Below, one piece after another: positions 1 to 7,291 of a stretch of DNA of 14,079 nt; position 1 is the stretch's first letter, and every line of letters starts with the position of its first letter. Source of the stretch: Gammaproteobacteria bacterium (lineage in GTDB: Bacteria; Pseudomonadota; Gammaproteobacteria; SZUA-229). The notes beneath the pieces were generated by a model. The model searched no databases. It was not told the DNA's origin and was given only the letters and a program-made list of their open reading frames with translations. The stretch lies in the NCBI GenBank assembly GCA_011051475.1, contig DRLE01000024.1, forward strand, positions 1-14,079, written 5' to 3'. Both the position numbers and the translations under genes were made by a program.

Positions 1-661
1 CGGCAAAACTGACATTCTCGTCAACCAGCAGGCCTTCGACCTGGTGAAACATGGGCGTGTGGGTCAGGTCAGAATCACAGCGGTAAACACGGCCCGGCGC
101 GATAATGCGCAGCGGCGGCTGATTTTTTTCCATATGGCGCACCTGCACCGGCGAGGTATGGGTACGCAGCAGGGTATTGCTGTCGAAATAAAAGGTATCG
201 TGCATGGCACGCGCCGGATGGTGCGAAGGAATGTTCAGCGCCTCGAAGTTATGAAAATCATCCTCGATTTCCGGGCCCTGCTCGACCGTAAAGCCCAGGC
301 GTGAGAACAGGCTTTCGATGCGCGCCATGGTGCGGGTAACCGGGTGCAGACCACCGGCCTGCTGGCCACGGCCCGGCAGGGTCACGTCGACCTTTTCACT
401 GGCCAGGCGGGCATTGAGCTTCTCGGCTTCCAGCGCGCCCTTGCGCGCTTCCAGCGCCTGCTGCAGTTCACGCTTGGCATTGTTAATGTCCTGCCCGGCG
501 GCCTTGCGCTCCTCGGCCGGCAGCTTGCCCAGGGTTTTCAGCAGCGAGGTCAGCTCACCCTTCTTGCCCAGGTAATCAACCCGAATCTGGTCCAGCGCTT
601 CCAGACTGTCGGCCGCATTGATTCTGGCCAATGCGTCTTCGCTTAACTTGTTTAGATCCAC
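1..661 (-). CDS. pheS: Phenylalanine--tRNA ligase alpha subunit, 5' part (220 codons, cut by window edge)
   Basis: PheS is the catalytic subunit of the alpha2-beta2 phenylalanyl-tRNA synthetase, which charges tRNA-Phe in the cytoplasm. The visible part aligns in order with E. coli PheS: an N-terminal tRNA-binding coiled coil (residues about 1-85, with DYLGKKGELTSLLKTLG), then the start of the class II catalytic core (GGLHPVTRTMARIESLF, GPEIEDDFHNFEALNIP, HHPARAMHDTFYF, and motif 2 region RVYRCDSDLTHTPMFHQVEG). About 107 residues are missing at the left edge if the protein has the usual length of about 327. I place the start at a GTG (661-659), preceded by GGGAG about 8 bases upstream; no in-frame ATG fits the N-terminus better. 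It follows rplT in the same direction, as in E. coli, but a terminator and a palindrome separate the two, so it may have its own promoter or depend on read-through. No Phe-rich pheM-like leader peptide is visible in the gap. Confidence 0.96.
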   Translation of the reverse strand, partial: MDLNKLSEDALARINAADSLEALDQIRVDYLGKKGELTSLLKTLGKLPAEERKAAGQDINNAKRELQQALEARKGALEAEKLNARLASEKVDVTLPGRGQQAGGLHPVTRTMARIESLFSRLGFTVEQGPEIEDDFHNFEALNIPSHHPARAMHDTFYFDSNTLLRTHTSPVQVRHMEKNQPPLRIIAPGRVYRCDSDLTHTPMFHQVEGLLVDENVSFA

Positions 662-694
662 GCCTAACTCCCGAGTGAATAATTACAAACTTTT

Positions 695-784
695 TTCACC
701 ACAGAGGACACGGAGGACACAGAGTTTATGTATGTTACGGTTTAACAAAAACTTCTCTGTGACCTCCGTGTCCTCTGTGGTGAA
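695..784. repeat. Palindromic intergenic repeat with 9-bp-period arms
   Basis: The left arm holds three near-identical 9-bp units (CACAGAGGA 700-708, CACGGAGGA 709-717, CACAGAG 718-724), preceded by TTCAC. The right arm (755-784) holds their reverse complements in mirrored order, with one mismatch (A to T at the end of the middle unit). The roughly 30-base arms enclose an AT-rich loop of about 30 bases. As RNA this would be a long hairpin between rplT and pheS. It resembles intergenic repeats of CACAGAGG type that occur in many bacterial genomes; its function is unknown. Confidence 0.85.
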
Positions 785-804
785 TTATTTTTTCTGTTTC
801 ACAT

Positions 805-833
805 AAAAAAAGGGGAAGCGCACTCCCCCTTTT
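805..833 (-). terminator. Rho-independent terminator after rplT
   Basis: On the minus strand AAAAGGGG (833-826, with a one-base bulge or loop shift) pairs with CCCC (815-812) and is followed by a run of seven T. It lies 54 bases beyond the rplT stop. The plus strand also ends in TTTT, so weak bidirectional action is possible. Confidence 0.75.
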
Positions 834-886
834 GTACTGACAAGCCAGATTGTTCAGGGCCGGGCCCTGTCAGGCACTTGTGCTGC

Positions 887-1246
887 TCAGGCAGCGAGTG
901 CTTCTTTGGCTTTATCAGCGATCTTTGTAAAGGCAGCCATATCGTGCACAGCCAGGTCAGCCAGTACCTTGCGGTCGATAGCGATGTCGGCTTTTGACAG
1001 GCCGTTGATCAGACGGCTGTAGGACATGCCGCACTCACGGGCGGCCGCATTGATGCGTACGATCCATAAGGCACGGAAGGTGCGTTTCTTCACACGACGG
1101 TCGCGGTAGGCATACTGGCCGGCCTTGATGACCGCCTGATGCGCAACACGATAGACGCGGCTGCGTGCACCGTAATAACCTTTTGCTTTGGCCAGTACTT
1201 TTTTATGTCTGGCTCTGGCCTGTACGCCTCTTTTTACTCTTGGCAT
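887..1246 (-). CDS. rplT: Large ribosomal subunit protein bL20
   Basis: bL20 binds 23S rRNA early in 50S assembly and in E. coli represses its own operon by binding the mRNA upstream of rpmI. The 119-residue product has the family signature throughout: the basic N-terminal extension MPRVKRGVQARARHKKVL, then KGYYGARSRVYRVAHQAV, RDRRVKKRTFRALWIVRINA and GMSYSRLINGLSKADI. The length matches the usual 117-119. It starts with ATG 55 bases after rpmI. It is the third of the infC-rpmI-rplT set and is closed by a terminator at 805-833. Confidence 0.98.
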   Translation of the reverse strand: MPRVKRGVQARARHKKVLAKAKGYYGARSRVYRVAHQAVIKAGQYAYRDRRVKKRTFRALWIVRINAAARECGMSYSRLINGLSKADIAIDRKVLADLAVHDMAAFTKIADKAKEALAA

Positions 1247-1301
1247 TGTTCTTTACTCTGGTTTCTGTTCTATTGAATAACTGTCTATTGCGTCCGTACG
1301 T

Positions 1302-1499
1302 TTATACGTAAGGCAGCATACGAATCAGCATCTTCTTGTCGTTCTCATGCACCTGGGCATCATCACGCAGGTGACGTTTACGCTTGGTGCTCTTCTTGGT
1401 CAGAATATGACGACGATGTGACTGACCACGTTTGAATCCGCCGGAACCGTTCTTGCGAAAACGCTTTGCAGCTCCGCGGTTTGTTTTCATCTTAGGCAT
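1302..1499 (-). CDS. rpmI: Large ribosomal subunit protein bL35
   Basis: A small basic 50S protein of 65 residues. It opens with MPKMKTNRGAAKRFRKNGSG, the conserved bL35 start, and continues with RGQSHRRHILTKKSTKRKR and DKKMLIRMLPYV, matching the family to the last residue. It lies between infC and rplT as in E. coli, where its translation is coupled to L20 control. The 128-base gap to infC is largely filled by a REP-type palindrome, which sits where the L20 operator would be expected. Confidence 0.98.
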   Translation of the reverse strand: MPKMKTNRGAAKRFRKNGSGGFKRGQSHRRHILTKKSTKRKRHLRDDAQVHENDKKMLIRMLPYV

Positions 1500-1532
1500 G
1501 TGCCTTCTCCAACTCTTAAACTAATCTGTTTA

Positions 1533-1615
1533 CGTAGGCCTGCATAAGCTACGTTGCAGGCATTTTGAGCATTTGTGGCTCGTGCCGGCAACGCTGTCGC
1601 TTATGCCGGCCTACG
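1533..1615. repeat. REP pair in inverted orientation (REPIN/BIME type), copy 1
   Basis: Two imperfect palindromes point outward with matching ends: CGTAGGCC at 1533-1540 and GGCCTACG at 1608-1615. The right REP reads TGCCGGC, an AACGCTGTCGCTTAT loop, then GCCGGCC and TACG. The left REP is its counterpart on the minus strand (TGCCTGC, AACGTAGCTTAT, GCAGGCC, TACG). The outward GTAG tetranucleotide next to a hairpin is the mark of REPs mobilised by RAYT (TnpA-REP) transposases. A second copy lies at 10070-10144. No RAYT gene is in the window. Confidence 0.88.
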
Positions 1616-1627
1616 GTCTTATGACCG

Positions 1628-2149
1628 TTACTTGGTTTTTTTCGGTCCCAGTACCATAACCATCTGGCGACCTTCCATATTGGGCATCTGTTCCACGGTG
1701 GCGATCTCTTCGAGATCCTTTACCACGCGCTGGAGTAATTCCATGCCCAGTTCCTGATGCGCGAATTCGCGTCCGCGAAAGCGCATGGTGACCTTGGTCT
1801 TGTCACCGTTTTCAAGGAATTTCTTCAGCTTGCTCAGCTTGACCTTGTAGTCACCGACCTCGGTACGCGGGCGGAACTTGATTTCCTTGACCTGGGTGCG
1901 ACGCTGTTTTTTCTTCGCACCCTGTTTTTTCTTGCTGTTTTCGAACTTGTACTTGCCGAAATCCATGATCCGGCAGACCGGGGGCTCGGCGTTGGGAGAA
2001 ACTTCTACCAGATCCAGACCGACGCTTGCCGCTTTTTCCAGCGCCTCCTCGCTCGTCATGATGCCCAGTTGTTCACCTTCATGGTCAATCACCCGGACTT
2101 CAGGATAAGTGATGTCGCTATTTACGCGCGTCTTCTTTGGTGCAGCGAT
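1628..2149 (-). CDS. infC: Translation initiation factor IF-3, probable ATC start
   Basis: IF-3 binds the 30S subunit, prevents premature 50S joining and proofreads the start codon. The protein has the N-domain (VRVIDHEGEQLGIMTSEEAL, VSPNAEPPVCRIMDFGKYKF), a basic linker (KKKQGAKKKQRR) and the C-domain (VKEIKFRPRTEVGDYKVKL, VTMRFRGREFAHQELGME, EGRQMVMVLGPKKTK). The only in-frame ATG (2173) lies inside the end of thrS and would add MLFWRNKT, which includes translated Shine-Dalgarno sequence. A strong GGAGGA (about 2164-2158) sits 8-9 bases before an ATC codon at 2149-2147. That gives a 173-residue protein starting AAPKKTRVN after the initiator, which fits family length. infC is known for AUU or similar starts that allow autoregulation by IF-3. 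The start is inferred; the gene identity is certain. Confidence 0.95.
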   Translation of the reverse strand: MAAPKKTRVNSDITYPEVRVIDHEGEQLGIMTSEEALEKAASVGLDLVEVSPNAEPPVCRIMDFGKYKFENSKKKQGAKKKQRRTQVKEIKFRPRTEVGDYKVKLSKLKKFLENGDKTKVTMRFRGREFAHQELGMELLQRVVKDLEEIATVEQMPNMEGRQMVMVLGPKKTK

Positions 2150-2153
2150 AGTT

Positions 2154-4097
2154 TTATTCCTCCAAAACAGCATGACCGCGGCGCGCGATCTCGGCTGAGA
2201 ACCGTTCGGTCAGCTCGTCCAATGACATGCTTCCCAGGTCCTCACCGCCTCGCGTGCGTACGGCCACTGTATTCGTTTCGAGCTCCCGATCGCCGACAAC
2301 CAGCATGTAGGGAACCCGTTGTAAAATGTGCTCGCGAATTTTATAGCCAACCTTCTCATTTCTCAAGTCCAATTCGACCTTAAATCCCTGCGAAACCAGC
2401 CTTTTTTGCACTTTTTCGGCATATTCGGCCTGTTTGTCGGTAATATTGAGCACCACGGCCTGTACCGGCGCCAGCCAGAGCGGGAATTTGGCCTCGTGTT
2501 CCTCGATCAGGATACCGACAAATCGCTCCACCGAACCCAGAATGGCGCGGTGCAGCATGACCGGCACGTGCTTGCTGTCATCGGCGGCAATATACTGCGC
2601 GTCGAGACGCCCGGGCATGGAGAAATCCACCTGCATGGTGCCACACTGCCATTCACGGCCGATACAGTCGCGCAGCACGAACTCGATCTTCGGGCCGTAG
2701 AAGGCGCCTTCACCCGGCTGCAGCTTCCAGTCCAGTCCCTTGTTGTCCAGCGCCACTTCCAGTGCCTTCTCCGCCTTGTCCCAGGCGGCATCGTCGCCGA
2801 CACGCTGTTCCGGGCGGGTTGACAGCGCCACCTTGACATCGGTAAAGCCGAAATCGGAATAAACCTCGTAAACCAGGTCGATAAAGGCCGAGACCTCGTC
2901 CTGCAGCTGGTCCTCGGTGCAGAAGATATGGGCATCATCCTGCACGAAATTACGCACCCGCATCAGGCCGTGCAGGGTGCCGGAAGGCTCGTTGCGATGA
3001 CAGGAGCCGAACTCGGCCAGGCGCAGCGGCAGGTCGCGGTAGCTCTTCAGGCCCTGGTTGAACACCTGGATATGACAGGGACAGTTCATCGGCTTGACCG
3101 CATAGTCGCGGTTTTCCGAGTGCGTGGTAAACATCATGTCGCCGAACTTGTCCCAGTGACCGGATTTCTCCCACAGCGTGCGGTCGACGATCTGCGGGGT
3201 GTGGATTTCCTGGTAGCCGTGCTGACGCAGCTTGTCGCGGATATAGTTCTGCACGGTGAGATAGATCGACCAGCCCTTGTCGTGCCAGAACACCATGCCG
3301 GGCGCCTCTTCCTGCATATGGAAGAAATCCAGCTGCTTGCCCAGCTTGCGGTGGTCACGCTTTTCGGCCTCTTCCAGGCGGTGCAGATAGGCATTGAGCT
3401 GCTTCTTGTCCGGCCAGGCGGTGCCGTAGATGCGAGTCAGCATTTCATTGTTGGAATCGCCACGCCAGTAGGCGCCGGCCACCTTCATCAGGCGGAAACC
3501 CTTGCCCAGCTTGCCGGTTGAGGGCATGTGCGGACCGCGACAGACATCGAACCAGTCACCCTGGCGGTAGATGGAGACTTCCTCGCCCTCGGGGATAATG
3601 TCCCTGATAATCTCGACCTTGTATTCCTCGCCCAGCTCGCTGAAGGTTTTAATCGCCTCGTCGCGGTCCATGACCTCGCGCACAATGGGCAGGTCACGCT
3701 TGACGATCTCGTGCATGCGCTGCTCGATTTTCTTCAGATCATCATCGGTAAAGGGCTTGTCGCGGGCAAAATCGTAGTAAAAGCCGTTTTCGATGGCCGG
3801 GCCGATGGTGACCTGGGTACCGGGATACAGCTCCTGCACCGCCTGCGCCATAATATGGGCGGCATCGTGGCGCATCAGTTCCAGCGCTTCCTCATCCCGC
3901 GAGGTGACAATCGCCAGCTCGGCATCATCATCGATCACTCGGGAAGCGTCCACCAGCTCGCCATTGACCTTGCCGGCCAGGGTGGCCTTTGCAAGACCGG
4001 GGCCGATATCGGCGGCCACGTCCATCACCGTTACGGGGTGGTCGAATTCGCGTTTGGAACCGTCAGGGAGGGTGATTACAGGGGCGTTTGCAGGCAT
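2154..4097 (-). CDS. thrS: Threonine--tRNA ligase
   Basis: ThrRS charges tRNA-Thr and edits mischarged Ser-tRNA-Thr. The 647-residue product has the full bacterial layout: TGS domain (about 5-65), editing domain (about 70-230) with metal-site-like residues H77, H81, C186 and H190, a class II catalytic core with zinc ligands C339, H390 and H516 (shifted by a constant few residues from E. coli C334, H385, H511), and a C-terminal anticodon-binding domain (WLAPVQAVVLNITD to VAVRTRGGEDLGSM). The catalytic motif reads MNCPCH where E. coli has MNCPGH; pseudomonads share the Cys, so this is not a defect. I chose the ATG at 4097 over a GTG at 4118, because GGAG lies 6 bases upstream and the N-terminus then matches the family. 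It heads the infC-rpmI-rplT-pheS cluster, and its stop lies 4 bases before the infC start. Confidence 0.98.
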   Translation of the reverse strand: MPANAPVITLPDGSKREFDHPVTVMDVAADIGPGLAKATLAGKVNGELVDASRVIDDDAELAIVTSRDEEALELMRHDAAHIMAQAVQELYPGTQVTIGPAIENGFYYDFARDKPFTDDDLKKIEQRMHEIVKRDLPIVREVMDRDEAIKTFSELGEEYKVEIIRDIIPEGEEVSIYRQGDWFDVCRGPHMPSTGKLGKGFRLMKVAGAYWRGDSNNEMLTRIYGTAWPDKKQLNAYLHRLEEAEKRDHRKLGKQLDFFHMQEEAPGMVFWHDKGWSIYLTVQNYIRDKLRQHGYQEIHTPQIVDRTLWEKSGHWDKFGDMMFTTHSENRDYAVKPMNCPCHIQVFNQGLKSYRDLPLRLAEFGSCHRNEPSGTLHGLMRVRNFVQDDAHIFCTEDQLQDEVSAFIDLVYEVYSDFGFTDVKVALSTRPEQRVGDDAAWDKAEKALEVALDNKGLDWKLQPGEGAFYGPKIEFVLRDCIGREWQCGTMQVDFSMPGRLDAQYIAADDSKHVPVMLHRAILGSVERFVGILIEEHEAKFPLWLAPVQAVVLNITDKQAEYAEKVQKRLVSQGFKVELDLRNEKVGYKIREHILQRVPYMLVVGDRELETNTVAVRTRGGEDLGSMSLDELTERFSAEIARRGHAVLEE

Positions 4098-4106
4098 ATT
4101 GTCTCC

Positions 4107-4119
4107 AGTGGCGACCACT
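4107..4119 (-). promoter_or_regulatory. Small hairpin directly upstream of the thrS ribosome binding site
   Basis: On the minus strand AGTGG-TCG-CCACT forms a perfect 5-bp stem with a 3-base loop, ending one base before GGAG of thrS. E. coli thrS is autorepressed through hairpins upstream of its start that mimic tRNA-Thr. This stem is in the right place, but its loop is too small to be an anticodon mimic, so a regulatory role is speculative. Confidence 0.25.
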
Positions 4120-4135
4120 ACTAAAGGCCGCTTGC

Positions 4136-4221
4136 TTTATAAGTTGTCAGTCGGCAGTAGTCAGTTGGCAGTCAAAAAGCTTTTACTTTCAACTGCCAAC
4201 TACCGACTGCCGACTTATAAA
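4136..4221. repeat. Inverted heptamer array (TTGGCAG type), copy 1
   Basis: The left arm has four 7-bp units: TTGTCAG 4144-4150, TCGGCAG 4151-4157, TAGTCAG 4158-4164, TTGGCAG 4165-4171. The right arm carries three on the other strand: TTGGCAG 4199-4193, TCGGTAG 4206-4200, TCGGCAG 4213-4207. TTTATAAG (4136-4143) and CTTATAAA (4214-4221) cap the arms as a perfect match. The arms therefore differ by one whole unit. The element fills the space between tRNA-Val and the thrS leader. A related copy is at 7292-7385. Confidence 0.85.
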
Positions 4222-4222
4222 T

Positions 4223-4299
<77 letters not shown>

Positions 4300-4310
4300 G
4301 AGGAGGGCGA

Positions 4311-4339
4311 ATCATACGTTGAAGCCGTTGTTTTTGCAA
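4311..4339 (-). promoter_or_regulatory. Sigma-70-type promoter for tRNA-Val
   Basis: On the minus strand TTGCAA (4339-4334) and TATGAT (4316-4311) are separated by exactly 17 bases. A C-rich stretch (TCGCCC) follows the -10 box, like the GC-rich discriminator of stringently controlled stable-RNA promoters. Transcription would start a few bases before the tRNA 5' end at 4299. Confidence 0.72.
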
Positions 4340-4421
4340 CACTTGTTGGCAAATACTTGCTAACCTTAATAGCCGCTTGCCGATGACAGGCAGGCTGTGT
4401 TTTGCGCGGCTTATGCTATTG

Positions 4422-4451
4422 TTGAAGCAAACCCGGCAAACATGTCTTAAT
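4422..4451 (+). promoter_or_regulatory. Weak candidate promoter for the partner-switching operon
   Basis: TTGAAG (4422-4427) and CTTAAT (4446-4451) are spaced by 18 bases, about 23 bases before the GTG start of the phosphatase gene. Both boxes are imperfect and this would leave a very short leader, so the assignment is tentative. Confidence 0.28.
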
Positions 4452-4474
4452 AATTTCAGGACCTTAGCCTTTTC

Positions 4475-6457
4475 GTGGACAGCACACCAAAAAAACAGAG
4501 CCTTGCTTCTCGCCTCAGCCTGTGGATTGTTTTATCCGGCGCGATTATTTTCCTCATCGTCCTGAGCAGCAATTATATTCTCTCGCGCAAGCTGCTGGAG
4601 AGCTACGTGGAGCAACTGGCCCGGGAAACAGCATTCTCCAGTGTACAGAAAGTCGAAACTGTCCTGCACAGCGTGGCCACCAGCGCGGACTCCCTGGCTG
4701 CGGTTGTGGCCACGCCGGATATCAGCCAGCAACACATAATGCAGATGCTGCAGGCCTTTGTGACGCACAACGAACAGATTTTCGGCATGACCGTAGCCCT
4801 CGAACCCGGCGTACTGCCACAGGCAACGAGCCAGAACGGTTTCGCACCTTATTACTACAAGACGAACAATGACACCGCGAACAGGCACCGTGAAAGCGCC
4901 GGGCTGGCCTATGCCGATCTGGCAAGCCCGGACTATGACTACCGGAGCAAGCCCTGGTACCAGGACACCCGCAGGGCCGGCCATGCGCTGTGGTCGGAGC
5001 CCTATATGGACGAAGGTGGCGGCAATGTCCATATGGTGACCTATTCCACGCCGATTACCCTCGATGACGGCAGGACCTTTGCCGGCGTGGCCACAGCGGA
5101 TATCCGTCTGAGCTGGCTGGATGAGATTATCCAGCACTCACAGATCGGTCAGACCGGTTACGGCATGATTGTTTCCGGTAATGACACCATTATTGCCCAC
5201 CCGGACAAAACCCTGCACATGAAGCCGTTGAACAGGACCGGCATCAGCAACGAAAACTGGGAACGCTACCTCCATAGCAAGACCTCAGCGAGCGCCGAGT
5301 ATTTCTCCACAGCCTGCAAACTGGCTGGCGGCCAGTGCTGGGTAGCCATAAAAACGCTCAGTAACAGCAATAACAGCAGTCACTGGAAAATCATTATCGT
5401 GATACCCCAGCAGATGCTGATAGCAAAAATCCGGATGCTCACTGTCAAGATCGCCGCCATCGCTATCGCCGGCCTGGCCGTACTGTTCCTGGTGGTCATC
5501 ATGATTACACGCAGGCAGACCCGCCCGCTGGCAGAACTGGCCAGCGCTACCCGCGATATCGGCGCCGGCAATCTTGAGGGCAAACTGCCGGCACCTCCGC
5601 GCATGGATGAAATCGGCTCCCTGAGCAATGACTTCAATACCATGCGTGAGGCGCTGAAGCAGTACATCGCCGACCTGCAGGAAACCACTGCCAGGCAGCA
5701 GAAGCTGGAAAGCGAAATACGGATTGCGCACGATATCCAGATGTCGATGATTCCCGGCGGCGGCAATGCCAGTATCGATGAGAAAAGCTACCAGCTGTTT
5801 GCTCTGCTGCGCCCTGCCCGCTCCGTTGGCGGCGACCTGTATTATTATCACCAGGATGACAGACACCTGCACTTTATAATCGGCGATGTTTCCGACAAGG
5901 GCGTGCCAGCCGCCCTGTTTATGGCCAAGGCCGTTACCCTGTACACGCGTGCGCTCAAGGAAAGGCTTCTGCCCGGCGAAACCCTGGGCATGATGAATGA
6001 CATTCTCTCGCAGGACAACGATGCCTGCATGTTCGTTACCGCCCTGTGCGGCCGCTATGATCTTGAAAGTGGCGAAATACTGATGGCAAACGCCGGCCAT
6101 ATGGACCCGATACTGCAGAACACGGATGGCGCACGCGAGCAGCCGGTCAACGGTGCCACCGCACTTGGCCTGATGGAAAACATCGATTACCCTGATGTTT
6201 CATTTAAGCTAACCGGAGACAGTATGTGCATTATGTATACCGACGGTATTACCGAAGCACATAACAGCCTGGATGAGCAATATGGCGAAGAGCGACTGCT
6301 GGCGCTGCTCGACAATTGCAGATCCGTGGACGCCGCCCAGACCGGCAACCGGATAATCAGCGATGTCAGTAATTTTGCCGGCAGCCGCGAGCAGTTCGAC
6401 GATATCACCCTGCTGATTATCCGCCGCAAAGACAACGAAACAGTAAAACCGTCATAG
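4475..6457 (+). CDS. Membrane-anchored dCache-HAMP-PP2C (SpoIIE/RsbU-type) serine phosphatase
   Basis: A 660-residue sensor phosphatase that should dephosphorylate a STAS antagonist in a partner-switching pathway. There is a TM helix at about 14-34, a periplasmic dCache-like sensor (about 35-310, with the typical SKPWYQDTRRAGHALWSEPY around residue 160), a second TM helix (about 321-344), a HAMP domain (about 345-398) and a short helical linker. A PP2C/SpoIIE catalytic domain fills about 415-652, with metal-binding motifs GGDLY (452-456), IGDVSDKGVPAALFM (469-483), NAGHMDPIL (539-547), YTDGITE (588-594) and FDDITLL (641-647), so it looks active. The start is a GTG at 4475; a TAA upstream (4451) excludes a longer frame, and the nearest Shine-Dalgarno-like sequence, CAGGA, is rather distant (13 bases). 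Three bases separate its stop from the kinase gene. The periplasmic signal it senses is not evident. Confidence 0.93.
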   Translation: MDSTPKKQSLASRLSLWIVLSGAIIFLIVLSSNYILSRKLLESYVEQLARETAFSSVQKVETVLHSVATSADSLAAVVATPDISQQHIMQMLQAFVTHNEQIFGMTVALEPGVLPQATSQNGFAPYYYKTNNDTANRHRESAGLAYADLASPDYDYRSKPWYQDTRRAGHALWSEPYMDEGGGNVHMVTYSTPITLDDGRTFAGVATADIRLSWLDEIIQHSQIGQTGYGMIVSGNDTIIAHPDKTLHMKPLNRTGISNENWERYLHSKTSASAEYFSTACKLAGGQCWVAIKTLSNSNNSSHWKIIIVIPQQMLIAKIRMLTVKIAAIAIAGLAVLFLVVIMITRRQTRPLAELASATRDIGAGNLEGKLPAPPRMDEIGSLSNDFNTMREALKQYIADLQETTARQQKLESEIRIAHDIQMSMIPGGGNASIDEKSYQLFALLRPARSVGGDLYYYHQDDRHLHFIIGDVSDKGVPAALFMAKAVTLYTRALKERLLPGETLGMMNDILSQDNDACMFVTALCGRYDLESGEILMANAGHMDPILQNTDGAREQPVNGATALGLMENIDYPDVSFKLTGDSMCIMYTDGITEAHNSLDEQYGEERLLALLDNCRSVDAAQTGNRIISDVSNFAGSREQFDDITLLIIRRKDNETVKPS

Positions 6458-6460
6458 TAT

Positions 6461-6898
6461 ATGCGCCGCGACGAAACCCGCCAGCAACTGATCGTCAGCA
6501 ACAGCCGCCAGGCCAGTGAAACCCTGGCCGGCTTTCTGCAGCAGTTCGCACACGCGCATGGGCTGGATGAAGAAACACACCACGATCTTCGCCTGGCCAT
6601 GGAAGAAGCCTTCACCAATATCGTCAGTTACGCCTATGATACCCAGGATGAGCATCCGGTCACCATTGAGCTGACTCACAGTGAACAACGGCTGACCGTT
6701 CGTTTTATTGACGAAGGCATTGCCTTTAACCCGTTACAGGACTGCATCAACTGCATGGAAAACAACCGGCATGAACACGGCGGTATGGGTATCCACCTGA
6801 TCAAATCATTGACAGACGAGCAGGAATACAAAAGAATCGACGACAGAAATATTTTTACGCTGATAAAATACTATACTCAAGCAAAACAAAGAACCTGA
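6461..6898 (+). CDS. RsbW-type ATP-binding protein (serine kinase / anti-sigma factor)
   Basis: A 145-residue GHKL ATPase of the SpoIIAB/RsbW family. In the B. subtilis model such proteins bind and inhibit an output protein, often a sigma factor, and phosphorylate the STAS partner. The N box reads AMEEAFTNIVSYAY (E48, E49, N53), the G1 box is DEGIAFNP (D84, G86) and the G2 box is GGMGIHLIKSLTD (107-119); all key ATP-binding residues are present. The ATG lies 3 bases after the phosphatase stop, with no good ribosome binding site of its own, which suggests translational coupling. The STAS gene follows 11 bases downstream. The target it inhibits is unknown: no sigma factor gene lies in this window. 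Confidence 0.9.
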   Translation: MRRDETRQQLIVSNSRQASETLAGFLQQFAHAHGLDEETHHDLRLAMEEAFTNIVSYAYDTQDEHPVTIELTHSEQRLTVRFIDEGIAFNPLQDCINCMENNRHEHGGMGIHLIKSLTDEQEYKRIDDRNIFTLIKYYTQAKQRT

Positions 6899-6909
6899 GC
6901 GGAGCAATT

Positions 6910-7284
6910 ATGTCTTTAGAAATCGTGGTGACACCTGAAGGAAGCGTGGGCAAACGCATTGCCATTGCCGGCAGCCTGGACAGCAATACCGCGAGCCAGC
7001 TTCAGCAGACAGTGGACAAGGAGATCAATGACAGCACCGAGCTGACCGTGCTTGATTTCAAAGATCTGGATTTTCTCAGCTCAGCCGGCCTGCGCGTAAT
7101 CTTCAAGGCCAAAAAAATCATGGACAATAACGGCGGAAAATTCCTTCTGGTCAACCTGCAACCGCAGATCAAGAAAGTCTTTGAAATCATCAAGGCGCTG
7201 GACGGCATGAACGTGTTCAGGAACCAGGATGAAATGGATGAATACCTGGCCGCAATGCAGAACAGGGTAAAAGAAGGCGAATAA
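6910..7284 (+). CDS. STAS-domain anti-sigma factor antagonist (SpoIIAA/RsbV-like)
   Basis: A 124-residue single STAS domain. In partner switching the dephosphorylated form binds the RsbW-type kinase and frees the output protein; phosphorylation by the kinase releases it. The sequence around LDFKDLDFLSSAGLRVIFKA matches the phosphorylation loop. Aligned on the conserved Gly-Leu (G60, L61), S58 is the equivalent of phospho-Ser58 of SpoIIAA, while the preceding conserved Asp is replaced by S57, a variant common among STAS antagonists. GGAG stands 6 bases before the ATG. It is the last gene of the three-gene operon, and the heptamer palindrome begins 7 bases after its stop. Confidence 0.92.
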   Translation: MSLEIVVTPEGSVGKRIAIAGSLDSNTASQLQQTVDKEINDSTELTVLDFKDLDFLSSAGLRVIFKAKKIMDNNGGKFLLVNLQPQIKKVFEIIKALDGMNVFRNQDEMDEYLAAMQNRVKEGE

Positions 7285-7291
7285 GATAAAG

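Noticed and set aside
695..784. CRISPR-like spacing of repeats
   Set aside because: The units are only 7-10 bp, adjacent without spacers and mirrored, unlike CRISPR repeats; no cas genes are present.
3066..3084. Cys instead of Gly in the ThrRS motif MNCPCH
   Set aside because: Pseudomonad ThrRS proteins carry the same residue, so this is normal variation and not a defect.
4349..4362. Possible sigma-54 promoter TGGCAAATACTTGC before the phosphatase gene
   Set aside because: The spacing between GG and GC is one base too short (9 instead of 10), and it lies over 100 bases from the start.
5285..6100. 271-codon minus-strand frame inside the phosphatase gene
   Set aside because: It is antisense to an intact PP2C/HAMP coding region with all motifs in frame on the plus strand.
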